Shown here piece after piece: positions 1 to 13,264 of a DNA stretch of 64,000 nt; position 1 is the stretch's first letter, and every line of letters begins with the position of its first letter. The stretch comes from Chrysomallon squamiferum (lineage: Eukaryota > Mollusca > Gastropoda > Neomphalida > Peltospiridae). Made by a program: the position numbers and the translations under genes. Below the pieces are notes generated by a model, which saw nothing but the letters and a program-made list of their open reading frames with translations, was not told the origin of the DNA and did no database searches. Location of the stretch: assembly GCA_012295275.1 (NCBI GenBank), contig CM022672.1:16391166-16455165 (forward strand). The letters run 5' to 3'.

Positions 1-1417
1 AGTCAGGTTTGGTAAGTCATGCTGGGAAATCTTTGATTTTTTTACACTATTTTATTTTATGTAAGTATTATTATTATTTTTTTTAACATTCCTATTCATT
101 AGTCTTATTCTTATTAATATTGTTGTTATCATTGTCATTATAATTCATCGCAGTTAAATTAATATAATGCTTGAGAAAATCTAGATATTTCACTCACTGT
201 TATTTAAAACAACAAAATTATAATAAATAAAATAATATAAAATAAAATAAAATAAAATAAAAATAATAAATAAATAAATAACAGAAAAGAAAAACCTCTG
301 AAAACATGTTATGCATCGATTATTTTTCACAGGTGTAAAATAAATCGTAACTATTTTCAAACAGATATAGCTCTGATGGTTTCAAGCGTCACATTTCATT
401 AATGGTATAGATTTTTATCACATGCATTATTTAATAGAAAATTAAGGTTTGTCGCAAGGGTGTGACCTGAAAAAAAAAAAAAAAAAAAAAAAAATAATAA
501 TTAATTGTACGATAATAATAATAAAATGAATTATTAATAAATATTTTGTATTAAATTGTGGGTTACGTTTCAGCAATCAACCGCATGGTTGCCAGCGAAA
601 CAAAACAAACCTAGAGGACAAAGAAACAACCGTGTGACACCGCAAAGAACTATAGACAGATCCAGAGTGGAAGCTTGGTGTAATCACCGGGAATCAAAAG
701 AAACTGGTACGTGGGTAACACTGAATGTATCAGTCAGTGTGTACGTATTAGTAAATTAATAAATAAGTATCTATCAGTTAATCATTCAGTCAGTTAATAA
801 AATAATTTAAATAGAAATAGGAAAAATATTATTTCAACAAGAATGTAACTGAAACAGAAATTAACAAGAAATGTGTTTATTTTAATAAGTATTGTAAAGT
901 ATAGTTTAGCATAGCATAGTGCAGTTTAATATAGTATAGTGCTGTTCTGCATAGTATAGTATAATATAGAATAGTATAGTATAATGCATTATAGAATAAT
1001 ATAGTACAGTATAGTTTAACAAGGTCATTTGTTTTGTTCTGTGTGTAATAAAAATATACATTATAATAATAACAAAGCTTAAATAGAAGTAAATAGTATA
1101 ATGTGATGAGCAGTTTAGCATATATTAGATTTTTTTTTTTCTAGATTGCAGAACAAAGGTCTTTGCATATATTGTCACACGTGCGGGATAGTGCATTTAA
1201 AGGATCCATTGATGCTACTTGCAAAATAGTTTCCCACTGTTGCTGTGTGGATGCAGCGGGTGCATGTGATCGTGTAACCGTAGGTTTTAAAAATCTGTTG
1301 ATAGTGCCATTAAAACATATTTTTCTCCGTTTTCTTTCTTTTCCAGAGGATTCGGAAATAAGCGGAAACAGTCGATCATCTCTGGACGTGGACGAAATGG
1401 CATCGGTGTTCATGTGA
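1..1417 (+). CDS. 3' end of an unidentified protein-coding gene (partial)
   Basis: I do not recognise this gene. The window opens with what looks like the last 11 bases of an exon followed by a strong donor (gtaagt at 12). A second exon, 574-706, follows a ttacgtttcag acceptor, is open in one frame only, and ends at a gtacgt donor in phase 1. A terminal exon at 1347-1417 follows a ctttcttttccag acceptor and keeps the phase, ending with TGA at 1415. The 67 visible residues are hydrophilic: a basic Arg/Asn/Gln-rich stretch (NKPRGQRNNR, TPQRTIDRSR), then an acidic Ser-rich tail (ETEDSEISGN, SLDVDEMASVFM). There is no membrane segment. This would suit a cytoplasmic tail of a larger protein, but that is a guess. 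An alternative acceptor two bases further on (exon from 1349) would give a different basic tail ending at 1450. An alternative terminal exon from 1145 would stop after 15 codons. Confidence 0.5.
470..494. repeat. Poly-A run
   Basis: An uninterrupted A tract of about 25 bases leads into AAT repeats, in the intron of the partial gene. Confidence 0.9.
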
Positions 1418-1636
1418 TCACGAACTTGAACCGACCAGGATGTTCATCATAAAAAAGTATTTGCACTGTTTACAGAGTAATGTTTCTCTTGCACATAAAA
1501 AAAGTTAAATATATTACATGTTTGTTATCATTGTTTGGGTAATAATTGTATCACAGACCTGAGTGTTAGATAACATCTGTAACTATCTGGATGATACAAG
1601 GAAACATACACATAGAAAGTGAGAGACAGTTCATTG

Positions 1637-1664
<28 letters not shown>
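1637..1664. repeat. (GT)n microsatellite
   Basis: Fourteen GT units, followed by GTT-rich sequence. Confidence 0.95.
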
Positions 1665-1667
<3 letters not shown>

Positions 1668-1724
1668 CCTGTTGTTGTTGTAGTTGTTGATGTTACAGTT
1701 GTTGGTTTTGGTTGGAGAGACATT

Positions 1725-1730
1725 AATAAA
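1725..1730 (+). terminator. Poly-A signal AATAAA
   Basis: A canonical AATAAA lies about 310 bases after the stop at 1415-1417, on the same strand as the partial gene. The 3'UTR would include a (GT)n run at 1637-1664. Confidence 0.5.
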
Positions 1731-3069
1731 ATATATCACCGAAAGAAGTTATTGTTTCAAACAATTTTGAGAATGTTAAATGTTAATCCATATTGCATTA
1801 TGTTTGATTAACGTTATACACTTTGCTATATATGGCCACTGCGATGTAAAAAACATGCTTCGTTTCCTAACTCTGTATGTTTTCCATCAGTGTTATTATA
1901 CTGGACAAGTGAAACAAATAAATTTAAAAAAAGCTTAGTAATATTTCAATATAAAATTTAACTAAATCCTTAGTTACGTCCATTTCGAGTTCCATTTGAT
2001 CAGTCAGAATGTTACCCGGTTGTAGTTAAGGGACTGTTTATATCATAATAAATATGATCGTTTCTGGTCTCGTTAACTTCCTTTTTCACATATGCATACA
2101 TGTAAATGTGTAAAACAAACACAATTTGTTTGAAAGATTGCTTTTATTCCAACACGTAACCGTGGAAAGACACAACATGAGATGAGGGTATCACATGAAC
2201 ATTAAACAATTTTGCATTGCAGATTATTGTTATTGTTATTATTATTATTTTAATTTTTTGTTGTTGTTGTTACCAAAGAACTTTTGATGTTTTAAAATTA
2301 ATTAGCCAGTATTAAGCACGACTGTCATTAATTCTTTGTTCTTGCCATGCGAAGAAATTCGAGATTTTTGTACATTTCAGAGATATTCTCATTTGTTTCA
2401 ATATTTATGAGAAACATTCTCAGTTATTTTTAATTTAAAGTTTACGTCGTTACAAATGTGAAAAAAAAAGAGATAAAAAACAAACAAACAAAAGAACAAT
2501 AAGTAATGATTTTACTTTCCTTGCCGTATTACTGCATACATACATTATTTCAAAAACATTGGCTGTACCATTTAGAAAAATCCATACTGAGTCCTATGGT
2601 GCAGCAGAAAAAAAAAAAAAAAAAAAAAAAAAAAACGCTCCTAAAACCAGATAAAACAATTATACTAACACAGAAAGAAGGAAGGAAGAAACAAAGAAAA
2701 AGAAGAAGAAACCATTTATGGATAAAACTTTTCAGACGTGTTGGTTTATTGTTATAGTATTTGCTACTCAAAACATTCTGAGAATTATCTCTGGTTTAAT
2801 AAAAACTGAACAAAAGAACACAGTGATGAAACACTATAGTACTGCTGTTAGCAAGTTTATTTTAAAATTCATCTTTCGTACAATATATTGTTCTGATCTT
2901 TGTTAATATCTTGAAAATTTGCAAGCTTCCACGATTGAAAATAAGTCACGGAAAATTAGATTAGTGGTGACCAAAGTATTTTTACTTTTGTAAAATGAAT
3001 CATCCAAATAAAATTAATATTAAAAAAAAATAATTATAATAAAGACACTGAAATAAAATAAACCACATA

Positions 3070-3370
3070 GATTTTGATAGCAAATGTCATTTGGGACCCA
3101 TTATATTTGAAATACACATTCATGTATAAACCCTGATATCAGGAATCTCTGAAGGATATATTATTAAATACTTATTAAATTATGGATATTGATACCAACA
3201 GTCACTGAAACACCTGAAACACATACTGAATTATACATCTGATATCAGAAATCATTTAAGATTATATATTAATATCTGAAATACACATCGAATCATCGAT
3301 CCCATTTAAGGATATACTAATATTTTGATAAACACAATGAAGTTTAGATCTCACAGCTTGAGTTATTTAA
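3070..3370. repeat. Degenerate tandem repeat with a unit near 100 bases
   Basis: The motif order GATATCAG, AATC, AAGGATATA or AAGATTATA, then GAAATACACAT recurs at about 3136, 3240 and 3290 with many substitutions. The copies are diverged, so the unit length is approximate. Confidence 0.5.
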
Positions 3371-3916
3371 GAATATATTATATTGTTATCTCAGGTAACA
3401 GAATTACAACAGACTCCAACAGTAAGAATGCTTTAAATATTAGATTAATCTCAGACATGCTTATCTATTTCTACTAAACATGAAATATTATACTGTTTAT
3501 ATTTCTGTTCACGCATTTATGGACATAATGGACATAATGGACATAATTGCAATACAGACGTGGGAGTCGAGCTGTCTGATGTTGTGTTGTGTATATAGTT
3601 TGTTAGTTTAACGAGTCCATAGGTAATCTATAAACTGTATCTGCAGTGCACTTTTCATGATCTTCTTTCGCTTAATCTGACCCAGCATCTAAAAGGAAGA
3701 AAAACACGTAGTCACTTGAATTTACAAAATAAAGATAGAAATCAATATGGTCATAATTATTTTTTGAATAGTGTATTAATTTTTTGTTTTGTTTGTTTTT
3801 ATTTGTATATATATTTATTAGTGTGTGCTATTGTGTGTTTCAGAGTGAGTGTGTTTTGGTGCAAATATGTATATTATGTTTTTGTACGTTGTTATTATTA
3901 TTGCTGTTGTTGTTGT

Positions 3917-4034
<118 letters not shown>

Positions 4035-5285
4035 CATATAAAGCAAATAGTTAATGTTTTTAAAACCAATATCCATAACTTTAAACGAAATGCAAAATGT
4101 TTAAAGTCCCGCATCGCGAAGCATCATTCTGATCATTAATGCTTTAAACTAACAAATTATTTAACTGAAAAAAAAAATAATAATAACAACAATAAAATCC
4201 CAGCTCTCTAATGATAGAGGCGTGCTCTGTTCAAACCGTCATCCGGTAGGTGTCGCTCCTTTAGATCCTCCTTTCGTTTCTGCTACATGCATCCTTAACA
4301 TAAGCGACAAAGTGCGTGTATATTATTAAGAATTGTCATTTATATGTTTCTGGAAAGTGGATAAGAAAAAGGGACATTTTCTTTTCTTTTTTTTTTCTTT
4401 ATTACGTTTTACTGTGAGGTTTTTTTTCCCTACACTTGAGCCAGTATTTAACGTTTGTTTTCGGTATGTTAACGGGTATGGACACGTCTCGCCCGACTGA
4501 CGTCTGCACGTAACTGAACTCTCTAGATCGATCAGTGATATGAAAAGACGCGAAGACCATGCGGAATTTCAATGCGGAAAAACATTTAATTATTTAAACT
4601 TATTTATTGACGTAGAAAGAGCCACCCATTTCGGCAGCACACTGTAACGTGTTATATATGAATTTATTTATATGCAAGTTTTTCATTTCTTTTCAAATGA
4701 AACGCGAAATGCTCGTGGGAAGACATTGAGAATAAAATATTGAGTTTAACGAGTTGTATTCTCAAGGCAGAAATATAGACAGACAATTCAAAATTAATAC
4801 TGCTCCTACCTTTTAGCGCTAATGATAATGACAGAATAAAACGAAAATAAAAAAACAAGCGAGCAAATAAAAATAATCGTGTATATATATTTTAATGATA
4901 CAAAATCAACAACATAACTGAATTTACAAGTAAGACAGGTAGACAGATTTTTAGAAAAATACTCTTTGTTTCCAGTATTTTATTATTTTTCTCTGACTTT
5001 TTGTCTTTGTCTGTCTGTCTGTCTCTCTGTCTCATTTTGATTTTTTCTTTACAAATCACACAAGTCAATCCTTAATAATTCCATTTCCACAACGAATCTT
5101 TTTAAAAAAAATAAAAAATAAAAATATTCAAAGTTAGAATTATGATGAGGGCATATTTGTCATGGAAAATGTTTTGGAATTTAAAAAAATAACAAGAAAC
5201 AGAAACAAAAAAACACCAAAAAAAAAACCCACATTTTTATTTAATGAACGTATCAGCCAGAAGTATGTGTATATATGTATGTATC

Positions 5286-5299
5286 TTTATTTATTTATT
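5286..5299 (-). terminator. Candidate poly-A signal for CCAP
   Basis: On the minus strand the run reads AATAAATAAATAAA, beginning about 35 bases past the CCAP stop. A 3'UTR this short is possible, but other AATAAA sites lie further on, so the true end is uncertain. Confidence 0.35.
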
Positions 5300-5333
5300 T
5301 TGGCCAAAACTCACCTCCATTGATAAAATCTTC

Positions 5334-8171
5334 CTACAAGTTGTCGGCTATACCCTGCATCTTTTGCAGCCAGTTGGAATAGAGGGCGCGCTTTCTGCCT
5401 TGGCAGCCATTATAACCGTTACAGAAGAGCCTCTTTTTCAATAATGTCGACAGCTTTGGCTGGTTCACTGGTTTCACAACAACCGAATCCCCACCGTCTT
5501 CCCCGAGTGGAGTCCTCTTTGCGTTTCCGCAGCCGTAATAATAATTGCAAAACGGCCGCTTCAGAATAGGGTGTTGTTGCTGTTGTTGTTGACGTCGTCG
5601 AGCTCTGAAACGTCCACCACATCCGGTGAATCCATTACAGAACACACGTTTGTTGATTGCGTCGCCATTTTGCGTATCCTGTTTCTGCAGTTTTTCCATC
5701 ATCTTCATAAACATGGGCGACACTTCCAGCGGATTAGCTAACAGTCTCATGTCATTTTTGTCTTGAATAATATTGTCTAGTTGATGATTCATATCCTTTT
5801 TATTCTGTAATAAAAATATAAAAAATCATATTTTTAATTCACTGAATCCGTGCAGAAGGATTTATATTTTCTAATAATATACTCTTTCATATCTGCATGC
5901 AAAATCTTTATAAACCTTTTAAGCCATACTATCGAAGAACTGTACTTTACAACTTTATTGCTAAATTACTAACTCTTAGTGCAGAAATGTTAATATATTG
6001 TTAAACTACTCTCTAACTCTAATATATTGTTATATTATTCTGTAAGTGTATAACGACATTAATTCAGTGACTATGTTACTCAGTAATCCTAGAATATTAA
6101 TCTCTTACTGTACTTTATTGCTAATTTGCTGTTTCATTCGTTTATCGCTAACTCTAGTTAATTATTACAATACTCGGTAAGTCTACTCTCGAACTCTAGT
6201 ACTGCTACGTTACTCGGTAAGTTTAGTTTCTTGCTAGATTACGCTCCAAATCTAGTGTATTGCAAGGTTTCTCTGTAATTTAAGTTTATTGCTCAACCAC
6301 TAACAAGTTTATTACTACATTACGCACTAAATCTAGCGTATTACTACATTTCTCTGTAATTTAAGTCTATTCCTTTACCAGTAACGTTACATTATGCTCC
6401 ATCTCTAGCGTATTAGTACGTTTCATTCAAATTTATATTCAAATTTCATTCATAATATGGCTCTACAAATAACAAGTGTATTACATTACGCTATAAATCT
6501 CTACATAACTTTAATTCTAATGTATTGCTACCTTACTAGCTGTAATTTATTAATACATTACTCTCTAATAGTAATTTATTGTTATATTATTACCCTTAGT
6601 TTACGGCTATAACACTCTCTAACTGATTTTGCGCTACCAACCTCTGGCTCAAACTGAAGATGGCAAATAGTTTTAAATCACGAACAAGCTGCTAAAATCA
6701 TCTCATTACTATCTAGGAATGTTTTATTAATTTGAACCTCAATAGGATGGACTATAAAATTAAGTTTAGAAAGATTTAAAAAATAATTTAAAAAAAAGAA
6801 GAAAAGAATATGGTTCAATTCAGTTATAAACTTTCATTAAGCAGATATTAATAATAATAATAATAATAATAATAACAACAACAACAGTAGTATTAATGTT
6901 GTCGTCGTTGCGTATGCATTATCACAGCTTGTTGAAAAATGAATGAATGCTTAAAAACACCTCAACACGTTATATTATTAACAGATATTTATTGTTAATG
7001 TTACGTTAATGTTGTTGTTCTGTCGTTGTTTTTATTATCGTATCTGTTTTTCGACTATGTACACACACAGCCTCGTATACATATCAGTATGTTATATGCA
7101 TGAACAGAAAGACACATATTAACTTATAAGGGTTAGTTATTCGGGTCTAAATCAACAGCAATATCACAGAATTTGAAATCCAACCGATATAACTGATTAT
7201 ACTTTTTTAAAACATAACCATGATCGGTAAACAGAACATTTATTCACTTCTCTATGGAAACATGACAGAAATTAGCACCTAGAGAGCGCAAATAACTTCC
7301 GATTGACTTTAAATTAAGAGATTTATGGAAATCATATCAGATTTTCGATTGTCGCATTTCCTTCTAATCCATTTTTTAAACATATCGCGAGTAATAATGT
7401 AGACAGAAGCAAAAAATGTCCGCGACACAATATCGCCAGTTAAACAATGTTGTGTTTACACTGCGCCAAGCCTGTCGAGTACATGAATTATTTAAACTAT
7501 GCTATTAGCACGTTAGTTATCTGTAAAAGGCAACATATTTTTCTAAACGAAATATTTCCAATCCTGACAGTTACGTCTTTATCCTTTAAAGCGCTGTTTA
7601 ATTATCGGTTCATTTGAACAAAATAGGTAATTAGTCTGCACCGAAAGTAGTGTTATTTCGCAATTTTTTTTTTTTTCTTACTGTTACTTTTTCTTTCTTT
7701 CTTTCTTTCTTTCATCATTATTATTTTTTTTTTTTTTTTTTTTTTTTTATTTTTTTTTTTTTTTTTATTGGTGCAATAATCATGTTAAGATTAATTATTT
7801 TAAGTTTTCATGAGTACACATTAGATTAAATAAAAATAATTAAAAATGTCTTTGCAGTTCTGTAATAGGGTCTACATTTAAGCAATGATAGGATTAAAAG
7901 ATTTTAGAGAATGATTCTTTTTATAACGGTAATGTTATAATTGTTACTTGATAGGAAAATGACCCATTACGAGCTGCATATGCCGCACAAAGATAGACTA
8001 AATGTACTTTTCATTTACTATTTAAAATCGGCTTTTGCCGTCAATCTCCGATTGTTAAACTGTCCCGTTTTTCTTAAAGATTATTTTGCTTTTACTATGT
8101 TCATTAAGTTTGAAACATTATTTTTATTATGCTGGAACAACTGGTTATTTCATAATATTTGGATCGTGATT

Positions 8172-8212
<41 letters not shown>

Positions 8213-8407
8213 ATAAATTGCTTCCCAATCAAGAAATTTAATTTCGAACCTAGAATAATCGAATGAAAAAAAACAACAAAAAACAAAACAAAAAAACAAC
8301 AAAACAAAACAACAACGTGAAATTAGACAACAAAAACGGATATTAAATCATTATATACATCAAAAATGATTTATTATTGTTGTTACTGTGCGGCTGTTTT
8401 CTTACCA

Positions 8408-8462
<55 letters not shown>

Positions 8463-8551
8463 ACCAGTATCAGTTGTGATAATAGAAGTAGTAGAATTAT
8501 TGCTCAGCATCGTTTATTACATTTAATTTTATTTATTTATAATTATTATTA

Positions 8552-8613
<62 letters not shown>

Positions 8614-9171
8614 TTAATTACAAATAGTATAAAATTTAATTTAATCACCAAAAAGTACAAGTATAATATGATTAAATCGAATGACTGTTGCTATGTAGCT
8701 ATTATGTGATTTAGATCAGACACTTATCATCTTTATTTTATTATGTTTCTAAATCAGTTTTAGGTACATACCTTATTAACGTTTTATTAGTATACCAATA
8801 ATAACATAATAAAAACAATTTAACAGAAAATGAAAAAATAATAATATTTTTAAAAATAATAATAAAAAACAACAACGAAACAAAACAAAACAAAAAATTC
8901 TATCATTAAAATAAATGTCACGTTAGTAATTTTTTAAACTTCAAATGACAACAAAAGCAGAAAAAAAAAAAAATAGTCAAATGCATTTCTGTGGTAAACC
9001 AAGTTATACAAATGACGTAATAATTTCTAATTTAATTCGCCCTTCCTAATGAAACAAAACTCGCATGCGTAAATGAATTACCTGGATGACATAGTCATCG
9101 TCAATGTCGTCTGCTGATGTGATGGCGGACAGAGGCAGGAGTAGAAGACAAAGAAGATGACCTGTTAACAT
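5334..9171 (-). CDS. CCAP: CCAP (crustacean cardioactive peptide-like) neuropeptide precursor
   Basis: Secreted prohormone of the CCAP family; in molluscs these peptides modulate heart and feeding circuits. Two coding exons join in phase 0: 9171-9082 (30 codons, CCAG/gtaatt donor) and 5804-5334 (ttattacag acceptor), giving 186 residues, which looks complete. Residues 1-20 form a signal peptide (Leu-rich core, cut likely after ITSA), followed by an acidic stretch. Three Cys-loop peptides lie between basic sites: VFCNGFTGCG (84-93, amide-donor Gly then Arg), PFCNYYYGCGNA (114-125, bounded by KR on both sides), and LFCNGYNGCQ (156-165, Gly then RKR). A six-Gln run follows the first peptide, and a 17-residue C-terminal peptide follows the last KR. 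A ttttcag acceptor at 9221-9222 shows that the signal-peptide exon begins at 9220, so at least one non-coding 5' exon lies upstream. The first and third peptides match the known molluscan CCAP types closely. Confidence 0.95.
5930..6610. repeat. Diverged minisatellite in the CCAP intron
   Basis: Words such as ATCTAGCGTATTACTAC, TTTCTCTGTAATTTAAGT and TTATTGCT recur in the same order many times with drift, at a spacing of roughly 40 to 90 bases. The block lies in the intron between the two coding exons. Confidence 0.6.
7680..7766. repeat. TTTC and poly-T low-complexity block
   Basis: Repeated TTTC units followed by nearly pure T with two interruptions, in the CCAP intron. Confidence 0.9.
8180..8208. 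repeat. Poly-A run
   Basis: About 29 A bases in the CCAP intron. Confidence 0.9.
8408..8614. repeat. Two (ATT)n arrays separated by unique sequence
   Basis: Arrays at 8408-8461 and 8541-8614 flank about 80 bases of non-repeat sequence, in the CCAP intron. Confidence 0.9.
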
Positions 9172-9220
9172 TTTCGTTCCAACAATAATGCTCAGCTGGT
9201 TGTCGTCTTCGTCCACGCGT
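9172..9220 (-). other. CCAP: CCAP 5'UTR part of the signal-peptide exon
   Basis: On the minus strand, a TTTGTTTTCAG acceptor precedes ACGCGTGG and 49 non-coding bases before the CCAP start codon. A further leader exon upstream is implied; it was not located with confidence. Confidence 0.6.
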
Positions 9221-9289
9221 CTGAAAACAAAGACATCATCGATGAAAGCGGAGTTAATGCACAGGACTGGGGAACAATTCAATCATATC

Positions 9290-9560
9290 GTCCGAAATGA
9301 AATTAAACATCTTTGCCCATCAGCGAGGTAATTGGCGCGTAATGCTACAACCGAAAGAGACTTGAAAAGATTCCCATCGACACCCTGTGCCAAAGTCAAT
9401 GTGCGAGACGTGCTGGAAATGACACCACGGCCTTTTAAGATCCACTATCTGTAACCAACTTTTCTTAGAAGGATTTCCGTGAACAAAAGTTGCCGACGCC
9501 ATTTGTACGCTAACGAAATACGACGCGCGTTCCTAGCGTCCATCTTAATCCCAGGCGGAC
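9290..9560 (-). other. CpG-bearing block upstream of CCAP, possible promoter or leader exon
   Basis: This block is visibly richer in G, C and CpG (GGCGCG, GACGCGCG, ACGCCATTTG) than the sequence around it. It carries a 60-codon minus-strand frame beginning MASATFVHGN whose product I do not recognise. Its place just upstream of the CCAP signal-peptide exon, which needs a 5' leader, suggests a promoter or first exon. A decayed gene fragment is equally possible. Confidence 0.3.
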
Positions 9561-10965
9561 AATATTAGATTAGAAACCCGTCTAAATTTAACTTTTTCCA
9601 AAAAAATGTTTTGCTCTTAAACAGGCTTTAAGCATTTACTGTCGATCGACTTCACAGTAATTAAATTACAATTACACTGTTGAACTTCATTGCGAACACT
9701 GATTAAATATTTTATTTCTAACAAATAGCTGTCGATTGCAACCATCTGTAAAAAATAATAAAATACTGTACTGTATAGTGAATTTGCGTCATCAGAGACG
9801 CTTTTTAAAATGTTTGTTTGAACAAATATAAATTAATAAATTATGTTTAAGCCTATCCAGTTAAATCCCTAGTAGCTATACTTTCCAGCATTTCTAGTAA
9901 ATGCTTGTTTACGTACACTGCAAGCATTTATCTTATGTAATGCCATCTTTTTTATTATAAATTAAAATGTTCATGATACTATAATGATAGAATAATAATT
10001 CTTCAGACATTAATAAAGTTAACGTTTATTAGGAAGACAATATCATAAAATCCTACTGAGGCAGAAACAAGTAAATACATTTATATGTGTATGTATGTGG
10101 ATGTATGAAATGTATGTGTCTATATGCATGTTTGTATGCATGAATGTATTTGATCTGTAGGTATGTATGTGGATATGTAGGTAGGAAGGTATATCAGAAT
10201 ATATATATATATATATATTTAAAAAAAAAACATTATCTGATGAAAGGACACATATAAAATTCAAATTATTAATAATCTTCTTTGACTGTTTTTGACCGGA
10301 CAGACTTGACTAGAATCTTATATTTAGAAATCTATACTCAAAATATTAATCGATGTTTTTAAGCTTTTAATTCTTCGATTACAATTCACAAAACACAATG
10401 AGGCAGCTCGCAAACAGAATCAGTTATTATTTTTTCCAGCTCTGAATGCCCGATCTGGAATTGCTCACGAGGGAATCGTTATGTCTAAATCAACAATACT
10501 GTTCAGGAAGCAGTGTGAAATGTTTTAAATAAAACATTATAAAGTCGTCATTTTTATTAGGAATGAACTACATACTTGTTGAAAATTATATATATTTTTT
10601 TTATTTCATGCTTTTGTTTTTTACTTTTCTAAAAAACAGTTTAGGGTTTAATCTAGCACAGCTATAAACATTAAAAAAAATATTTATGTTATTGTTGTCT
10701 CGTCATAGTCATCATCTTCATTATCATTATTATTATTATTGTCATTATTATTATTATTATTATTTTTTTTTTATTAATGTATTAATATTAGTGATCCAAA
10801 TATTAATATAAGGCATATTTTATATATCTGCTTTGTTATCTACTATCATGATTATGATGATGATGACAACAACAATATTAGTAATATTAAGAACAACAAT
10901 AATAACAAATTCAAAAAATAAACAATACAAAGTAATAGTTACAAATAAGCCATTACGACGAGTGA

Positions 10966-10966
<1 letters not shown>

Positions 10967-11026
<60 letters not shown>

Positions 11027-11027
11027 T
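10967..11027. repeat. (TTA)n microsatellite
   Basis: About 20 uninterrupted TTA units. The poly-Leu and poly-Asn frames here are artefacts. Confidence 0.95.
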
Positions 11028-13174
11028 AAAATAATAACAGTAAGGTTAATACTTATATTAAAACCGTTTCTACTGAACAATTTAATTAATACAACATAAC
11101 TTAATATTTTTTTTTTCTTTATACTTTTTGAAAAGCATACCTGTTTCTGTAGTTCGTTGAAAACTGGTTAACTCAGTGTTTCAGCAATTGTACATCCAAC
11201 AGAGAATGTGAAATGATGTGACTAATGCAGATAACTGTGTTGTTGTTCACTGAAGTTTACTGTACATTTTTTATTTGTATTTTGTTCTACTATAATGGGA
11301 GTGTCAGCTACAATGGAAGGTGGAATAAGCCAATCAAATCACGTCGTTGGAACTATGCGAGTCAGTCGTTACTAGGCATTTGAAAATGGGAATAGAGCTA
11401 GTAACAGTTAAGCTAGAATAACTTATCTGATAGTTTTTGCTTAATGAATTACTGAATAAATAATTAATCAGTTGAAATAAAAATAACAATAAGTTTTTAC
11501 GTGACAAACGAAACATTTTTTGCTACATTAAACCATTTTATACTGTATTATAATTTATGTTGATATTTGTTGAGTTTTTATAATTAAGTTTTATTATTAT
11601 TATTTTGTTGTTGTTGTTGTTGTTATCGTTGTTATTATTATAAAAAAAAAATTAACAATAAAAAGATAAAATGCCATTTTTCCATCTTTATCATACACCA
11701 TCATTTACCGCAGTTCTAGTCATCATCATCATAGTACTATTTCTCATCAGTAATCATACTCATTTATTGATCATCATTATTTACTGATCGTCATTATTAT
11801 TCACATTCGTCATTAACTGAATACAAACATCATCACAGAAAATGCTGTGCCTCTACTGTCATCATTGTTACGATTATCTCAACTATTTGTTGTTTATATA
11901 CAAAATGACACAGAAAAATAAATATATAGCACATTCGTTTCAGAATAACTTCATTCAAACTTAGAAACGAGATCAGAAATGGCAAAAATCTTTTCATCGG
12001 TAGAATCCGCATACTATAAATTTTAGATATTTGACAGCCGCAAAATATATCCGTTAATGTTATATATGACCTTTGATGCCAGAAAGATCTGACCAAATAT
12101 ATTTCCACGAGCCGTATATTAAATGTTAAAGAACCAATCATAGAAAATACCTACTCATGAAGAACTCGTCTTCAGTTAACTAACATCTGTTTCTACAGAG
12201 GTAATTCACATAATGTTTTGAAAATACTCAGTATTTTGTTACACTATATCATTTGAACTCAAAGTCTTCATATAAAGAAAATATCCGCAAATATGTCTAT
12301 ACTCACGCGATGTTACTGTGTGTTGGTCAGGTATATTTTATATTTAATTTTGAAAAATCATTTGAAGAAACGTACCAATTGCCTTACAATAATCGAAATG
12401 AATATCTAATTTAGTTTATTTTAAAAAAATAATAATAATCAAGTTAAAAATACAAAACAAAAAAACAACAAAAAAAGAACAAAAAAACCCCACTAGGTTG
12501 GAGAGAGGATTCCAAAGCTGTGATATTCACAACAGTTATTATTGATGATAATGATAATGATAACGAATAATCTAGCTAAGAATGGTCATAGAGATTTGAC
12601 ATTTCAGACACTGAACAAAAATTCATATTTCGATTTCAAAGTAATGTAGCAAAATTATACATAGTGCTGAAACAGAAATTGCTTCCATGAGGAAGAATGG
12701 AAATTATTTCCCACTGCATCTTAGGAACAAATTCCAAGATCTGCATGACATTAAAATGAGTATTTTACTAAATGGTTTCAGATAATTGCTGAGTAGCCAT
12801 CTCCCAGAAAGACATAGAAACGAATAACTAATAATGGTCATTAATGGACAGTAATGGGCACTAAAGGTCAGCTACCAGTAAGAAAGAATCACCTTGGCGA
12901 CATCCAACAGATAATTTCACATAAGCCTATACTGAATTTATAATGTATTTTCCCATAACCACACAGACCTCCAAGGTAAACTAAAGATATTTATTTCACG
13001 AAATCGTTTTCAGACACAATACAGTTGGATGTTTTTTTTGTGGTTTTTTTTCTTCAGATCGGGTAACAGTAAATTACTCGGGTAATTTTTGAAGCGAAAT
13101 TATCTGAATTCATCAAACTGAGTTAGATATAATAATATAACAAAGGAGAAATATAATAAAGAAGAACAACAACA

Positions 13175-13222
13175 ATAGTAGTAGTAGTAGTAATTGTGGT
13201 AGTAGTAGTAGTAATAGTAGTG

Positions 13223-13264
<42 letters not shown>

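Noticed and set aside
1141-1413. 90-codon minus-strand and 84-codon plus-strand frames
   Set aside because: The minus frame overlaps a better supported plus-strand terminal exon, and the full plus frame runs through that exon's acceptor. Only 1347-1417 is kept as coding.
4200-4260. tRNA-like or SINE fragment (CAGCTCTCTAATGATAG and TGTTCAAACCGTC)
   Set aside because: The B-box-like word is present but the A-box match and spacing are poor. Too weak to list.
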